Shown: piece by piece, positions 60,794 to 64,000 of the stretch | Numbering within the stretch: position 1 is the first letter of the stretch | Layout of the letters: each line of letters begins with the position of its first letter | Assembly: GCF_000948415.1 (NCBI RefSeq) | Contig: NZ_JYII01000012.1 | Span: 124,001-188,000 of the forward strand | DNA length: 64,000 bases | Direction of reading: 5' to 3' | From: Thalassospira sp. HJ | GTDB taxonomy: Bacteria; Pseudomonadota; Alphaproteobacteria; Rhodospirillales; Thalassospiraceae | Position numbers and translations under genes: made by a program | The notes under the pieces: generated by a model | The model's input: only the letters and a program-made list of their open reading frames with translations | The model's database searches: none | What the model was told of the DNA's origin: nothing

Positions 60794-61777
60794 TTACGCA
60801 TCGGCACGGAAAGCAGGCCGAAAGTCTGGCCCATTGATGGCCGCAAGCTCACCACCGTTTAAACGGCTCAACAGCTTGACCCATGTAGATGCCTGATACC
60901 CCTCCAATGGGACTAAAACCCGGTCGTTTTCCAAATCAGAAAGGTCATATTCTAGGTATAGACCTGTATTAAGGGCAGCTTGGTTGTGCTCACCGGCATT
61001 GTGGAAAAACACATCACTACTCTCTGACAGAGAGGTTCTACCAATCGCCTTTATCGTATTGGCCTGACCTGTTCTTTCACCCCAGCGTCTGACCTGCTCC
61101 CAATTCAGCAAATCAGCTTTCTCGACTTTGCTTCCGTTCAAGCGAACAAATGCCAGCTTCTTGTTGTCCTGTGATAGTGCAATTCCGCCCCGATACCCGA
61201 TAACATAGTAGCCAATATCTGCATCAAGAAACTCTTCGATTCTTGCTAACGCCTTCAGAGAAAGCTTGATGTTTTTGTTTTTAAGCATCTCAGGCAATTT
61301 GAAACGAAGGTATAGAACAAATGGGATAACGATAAGCCAAATCCATGCAGCTCCAGATGAACTGCCCGTGCGTGAACTGAACGCATGAACAAGAAGCAAG
61401 ACCGTGGCCGCACCCAGTCCCGCGATAACGCTAACACCCCAGAACAATACGGTGCCGCCTTTCAGGTCTTTGAGGAATTGCTGGGTAGCTGCATTGATGA
61501 CCGCTTTGGAAACCGGACTGTCTTTCGCTGCATCTTTGATTGGTTGACGCTTCAACCTCATGGGAAGCCAGATGATAAAGCCAGCAATAAGAAACCAATA
61601 AATAGCCGGAACATCGCTCACGCGTCGGATGTAAGAAGTCCCGTAAAGCGTGTTATGGGCTGCCACCAATAAAAACAGCACCAACGGGCCACCAATCACA
61701 AGCGCCAATACCTGTAACACCAGATGGTTGCGCAACCAATTGCGGTTTGCAGAACTCGGATTTCTCGTATTTTTCAA
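60794..61777 (-). CDS. Unknown four-helix membrane protein with cytoplasmic C-terminal domain (327 aa)
   Basis: Starts at TTG with AAGGAG seven bases upstream. Membrane segments lie near residues 20-42, 58-76, 108-130 and 143-160. The C-terminal 150 residues look globular (IEEFLDADIGYYVIGYRGGIALSQDNKKLAFVRLNG). I cannot assign it to a family with confidence. GC content is closer to the core than its neighbours, so it may have a different origin. Being next to the R-M genes, a defence role is possible but unproven. Confidence 0.65.
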   Translation of the reverse strand: MKNTRNPSSANRNWLRNHLVLQVLALVIGGPLVLFLLVAAHNTLYGTSYIRRVSDVPAIYWFLIAGFIIWLPMRLKRQPIKDAAKDSPVSKAVINAATQQFLKDLKGGTVLFWGVSVIAGLGAATVLLLVHAFSSRTGSSSGAAWIWLIVIPFVLYLRFKLPEMLKNKNIKLSLKALARIEEFLDADIGYYVIGYRGGIALSQDNKKLAFVRLNGSKVEKADLLNWEQVRRWGERTGQANTIKAIGRTSLSESSDVFFHNAGEHNQAALNTGLYLEYDLSDLENDRVLVPLEGYQASTWVKLLSRLNGGELAAINGPDFRPAFRADA

Positions 61778-61880
61778 CCTGATACTCCTTTGAAATCGTT
61801 ACTCATCAGCGGTATGCAAAAACTCGAATCTTTTACTATAGTAAATGGTGAATGGCGAACAAAAACCCTACCGTCTGTCG

Positions 61881-62087
61881 ATGGATATACGAGAGACGGT
61901 AGGGGCAAATATTCGCCGGATACGGCGCGATAGTGGCATGAGTCAGGAGGCTCTTGCGCACAAGTCTGGCATTGCGCCAAGCTTCCTCAGTCAAATTGAG
62001 AATGGAAAACGTAGTCCCACCGTTACTACCCTTGCCGCTATTGCAGGTGCCCTACGAGTCAGGGTAATTGACTTTTTCGCAGAGTGA
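61881..62087 (+). CDS. Small XRE regulator (68 aa), C-protein-like
   Basis: A one-domain HTH protein: VGANIRRIRRDSGMSQEALAHKSGIAPSFLSQIENGKRSP. Size and type match controller (C) proteins of R-M systems and small phage-like repressors. ATG at 61881 gives the normal domain start; an ATG at 61845 with a TATAGT just before it would be leaderless. Convergent with the methyltransferase gene. Confidence 0.8.
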   Translation: MDIRETVGANIRRIRRDSGMSQEALAHKSGIAPSFLSQIENGKRSPTVTTLAAIAGALRVRVIDFFAE

Positions 62088-62124
62088 TGAAGAAATTCGC
62101 TTTATCACCCTGTTTTTACGCACG

Positions 62125-63207
62125 CTATACAGCGGCGACATACTGTTTATTTTGTATATAGTTTGCGGATGTTTCAGCAGAGCCGAGAATGGACCTGACT
62201 GCTCGAGCTACAGCAAATGCTAGATTGCAAGGTACTGCGTTACCTATTTGTCGAAAGACGCTGCTTTGGCGTCCAATAAACTCATAGTCATCAGGGAACG
62301 TTTGAATCCGGAGGGCTTCGTCAACCGTTAGGCGACGCAAGAATTCCGGAGCTTCATTCATTCCGTAAGGTTGTCCACCGTTCATTAAATGATGGTGATA
62401 ATTTTCAACCCAACTTGGAGAGCCTTCAAACAAGTGGTTTTCGTCGACAATCGGTGTTCGATTGCCTCCCATACTTGCATGGAGTGTGCAGGAAGGGGTG
62501 TCTGGGTTTACAGGCCTTCCTTGTCCATTAAAGAGCATTCCTGAATATGGGGATTTTCTGAGAACAGGCTTTGCCGCTATCGTAATTTTTGCGTTGCAAA
62601 CACGCTTGTTTTTCTCAGTTCCAGCTTTACCTAGAGAGAAAATAATATCACGAACGGCCTTTTCTTCACTCGAGAAACGTTTAGCTTCGGGTTCAAATCT
62701 GAATTTGGTGTCACCTTTGATGCCGACAAAGAACATTCTTTCTCTGCTTTGGGGAACACCGAAGTTTCTGGAATTTAAGACCACCAAGTCATAGGAATAT
62801 CCAAGCTTCTGGCTGAGCCAAAAAAGCTTTTCTCGAATTGCAGAAAATTTGGCCAAGGTTGCGAGAGACTTTACGTTCTCCATGACGAAAGCCCTTGGCT
62901 GCACAACCTCCACAGCTTTCATAAAACTCCAAACCAGTTGACTGCGTTCGTCGTTAGGATCCATCTTCCCTGCAACAGAGAAACCTTGGCAAGGTGGCCC
63001 ACCAAATAAAACGTCTATGTCTGAAAATTGGTCTAGGGTGGGGATATGTCTATTAATATCGCCCTGTACTATGGGAGTATCGAAATTGGCTTGGAATGTC
63101 GCACAGGCGTCCTTATCAAAGTCGTTGGCCCAAGCGACTCTAAAGCCTGCTTGCTCGAAGCCAACATCCATGCCTCCTGCTCCTGAAAACAAGGAGATAG
63201 CTCGCAT
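62125..63207 (-). CDS. DNA C5-cytosine methyltransferase of a type II R-M system
   Basis: A 360-residue enzyme with all main m5C motifs: I ISLFSGAGGMDVGFEQAGF, IV GGPPCQGFSVAG (catalytic C73), VI AFVMENVKS, VIII NFGVPQSRERMFFVG, IX LTVDEALRIQTFPDDYEF and X RQIGNAVP. It protects host DNA by methylating cytosine in the recognition site. GAGGA precedes the ATG. It is divergent from the regulator-endonuclease pair. Confidence 0.95.
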   Translation of the reverse strand: MRAISLFSGAGGMDVGFEQAGFRVAWANDFDKDACATFQANFDTPIVQGDINRHIPTLDQFSDIDVLFGGPPCQGFSVAGKMDPNDERSQLVWSFMKAVEVVQPRAFVMENVKSLATLAKFSAIREKLFWLSQKLGYSYDLVVLNSRNFGVPQSRERMFFVGIKGDTKFRFEPEAKRFSSEEKAVRDIIFSLGKAGTEKNKRVCNAKITIAAKPVLRKSPYSGMLFNGQGRPVNPDTPSCTLHASMGGNRTPIVDENHLFEGSPSWVENYHHHLMNGGQPYGMNEAPEFLRRLTVDEALRIQTFPDDYEFIGRQSSVFRQIGNAVPCNLAFAVARAVRSILGSAETSANYIQNKQYVAAV

Positions 63208-63234
63208 TTTCGATTCCTCAACTATAATTATTTA

Positions 63235-63262
63235 TGCGAATTTGGCATATTTCAAAATCGCA
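63235..63262. promoter_or_regulatory. Operator-like inverted repeat between methyltransferase and regulator genes
   Basis: TGCGAATTTG and CAAAATCGCA (one mismatch in ten) around eight bases lie 27 bp before the methyltransferase ATG and 40 bp before the regulator. It is a natural C-protein operator. Confidence 0.5.
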
Positions 63263-63302
63263 TGTCAAGTACCGTTCTCAATCAGGTGACTTGGCAGAAT
63301 AA

Positions 63303-63563
63303 ATGTCGAAACTAACCTCTATTCATAACGAGAAATACAGAAAACTGATTAAAAATTTGGTGGCTGCTCGAAAGAGGGCAGGCATAAATCAGGTCGAATT
63401 GGCTGAGCAACTCGGTCTGTCTCAGCCAGACATCTCAAAGATAGAGCGTTGTGAACGAAGGCTGGATGCTCTCGAGTTCCTAGAGCTAGTCGATTTTTTG
63501 GCGAAGCACCTGCAAGTGTCAACCACGAAACTTGTAGTGGACGTGTATGAAGCAAACAGTTGA
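63303..63563 (+). CDS. XRE regulator (86 aa) overlapping the endonuclease gene
   Basis: HTH region RKRAGINQVELAEQLGLSQPDISKIERCERR. Its last 17 bases overlap the endonuclease start, so the two are coupled as in C-R operons of type II systems. It probably times endonuclease expression after methylation. Confidence 0.85.
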   Translation: MSKLTSIHNEKYRKLIKNLVAARKRAGINQVELAEQLGLSQPDISKIERCERRLDALEFLELVDFLAKHLQVSTTKLVVDVYEANS

Positions 63564-64000
63564 TATCGACCGGGCAAAGCAAACCATTCTCGATAGCTTG
63601 TTACGAGTTCAAAGTGGTTGGAAACCGGAGCCTCGGAAGTATGGAAAGATAGAAGCAGTTATTTCAGGTTCACATCTGACATACAGATACATTTTGTATA
63701 CAGCCTTGGTTGCTAAAAATACAAATCCCCTGATAAACGCCCTCGCAATTCAGCAAGGCTCTGATTTGCTAGGAGCCTATGATGCTAGGTCGGTTTGCCA
63801 TAAAGCTGTTGTGCCAATAGAGAGGTCTCATTTAGGAGGCCGACTAGGAGAGAGCAACGAGCCGTTTTTGAATAAACCTGCGAGGACTAAAGAGTTATCA
63901 TTAGACAACCCTGTTAGAGCAGGAAATGACAGGCGCTTGCTAGCCGCTTCAATCGATGTGTTGACGGAGCTTAATGACGCGAATGCTCAAGAGTTTTTAG
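63547..64000 (+). CDS. SacI-like restriction endonuclease (3' truncated by window)
   Basis: An ATG at 63547 opens a frame without stop to the window end (151 codons). The sequence contains SDLLGAYDARSVCHKAVVP, then LGESNEPFLNKPARTKELSL and NPVRAGNDRRLLAAS, which I recognise as the conserved block of the SacI endonuclease family. That would imply cleavage at GAGCTC-type sites, matched by the divergent C5 methyltransferase. Specificity is inferred from family likeness only. Confidence 0.7.
   Translation, partial: MKQTVDIDRAKQTILDSLLRVQSGWKPEPRKYGKIEAVISGSHLTYRYILYTALVAKNTNPLINALAIQQGSDLLGAYDARSVCHKAVVPIERSHLGGRLGESNEPFLNKPARTKELSLDNPVRAGNDRRLLAASIDVLTELNDANAQEFL

Larger units (their letters stand above)
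56371..64000. mobile_element. Integrated mobilizable genomic island (left end; continues past the window)
   Basis: A tRNA-fragment att site marks the edge and the sequence turns visibly AT-rich. The contents are a mobilization operon (relaxase, MobC), a primase/replication protein, an unknown membrane protein, small regulators and a restriction-modification system. No integrase or conjugation (T4SS) gene is in this part, so it is read as an integrative mobilizable element that relies on another element's pilus. The far boundary lies beyond 64,000. Confidence 0.8.

Noticed and set aside
56371-64000. Prophage
   Set aside because: No capsid, tail, terminase or lysis genes; relaxase and MobC point to a mobilizable element.
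1-64000. CRISPR arrays, complete tRNA or rRNA genes, insertion sequences
   Set aside because: None found by reading: no regular spaced repeats, no transposase frame, and only the 23-base tRNA fragment.

Overview
The window is a piece of an alphaproteobacterial chromosome. Its make-up fits a marine Rhodospirillales organism such as Thalassospira: an Entner-Doudoroff operon, TRAP transport, intracellular PHA depolymerase, paired DUF1127 genes, a DHOR/imelysin iron locus and D-tartrate dehydratase. This is an impression from gene content, not a database result. About 1-56,370 is moderately GC-rich core sequence. From about 56,371 to the end the sequence becomes clearly AT-rich and carries mobilization and restriction-modification genes, so it is read as a genomic island.

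Layout. 1-4 kb: 3' end of a dimethylglycine-dehydrogenase-like gene, a DUF2975/HTH pair, a zinc-type ArsR sensor, a sulfotransferase, then ZntA (4.1-6.5 kb). 6.6-10.3 kb: a KDG-kinase-like sugar kinase, a D-amino-acid PLP enzyme, a collapsed amino-acid ABC transporter operon, RidA and an IclR regulator. 10.3-17.6 kb: an iron-linked cluster (imelysin, di-heme oxidoreductase, imelysin, DUF1513) under a Fur-like box, divergent from a cytochrome b, plus cytochrome c'. 17.8-24.3 kb: an aldehyde dehydrogenase, small and housekeeping genes, PHA depolymerase. 25.9-31.7 kb: zwf-pgl-edd-glk-eda, the complete route from glucose to pyruvate plus glyceraldehyde 3-phosphate.

31.8-34.5 kb holds two copies of one module: a small DUF1127-type gene divergent from a LysR gene. 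34.5-42 kb is metal- and uptake-related: NicO permease, DUF1007 protein, His-rich ZnuA under a Zur-like palindrome, a lone solute-binding protein, and an oligopeptide/nickel-type ABC operon without its ATPases. 42.2-47.2 kb is the conserved prkA-yeaH-spoVR stress operon. 47.7-50.5 kb is a LysR/D-tartrate dehydratase locus with a rhodanese. 50.6-56.3 kb holds an XRE-cupin regulator, a GNAT enzyme, a DctPQM TRAP transporter coupled to an isocitrate-lyase/PEP-mutase family enzyme, and a GFA-fold protein.

The island begins at a 23-bp copy of a tRNA 3' end (56,371-56,393). It carries a mobilization operon (unknown gene, mobC, relaxase), a primase-type replication gene with a mirror-image divergent promoter, an unknown membrane protein, and a type II R-M system: C5-cytosine methyltransferase, C-like regulator and a SacI-like endonuclease cut by the window end. 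The most notable new feature is a 77-codon gene inside the relaxase gene in another frame, with its own strong ribosome binding site. Integrase, intact tRNA and the far island end must lie beyond 64,000.
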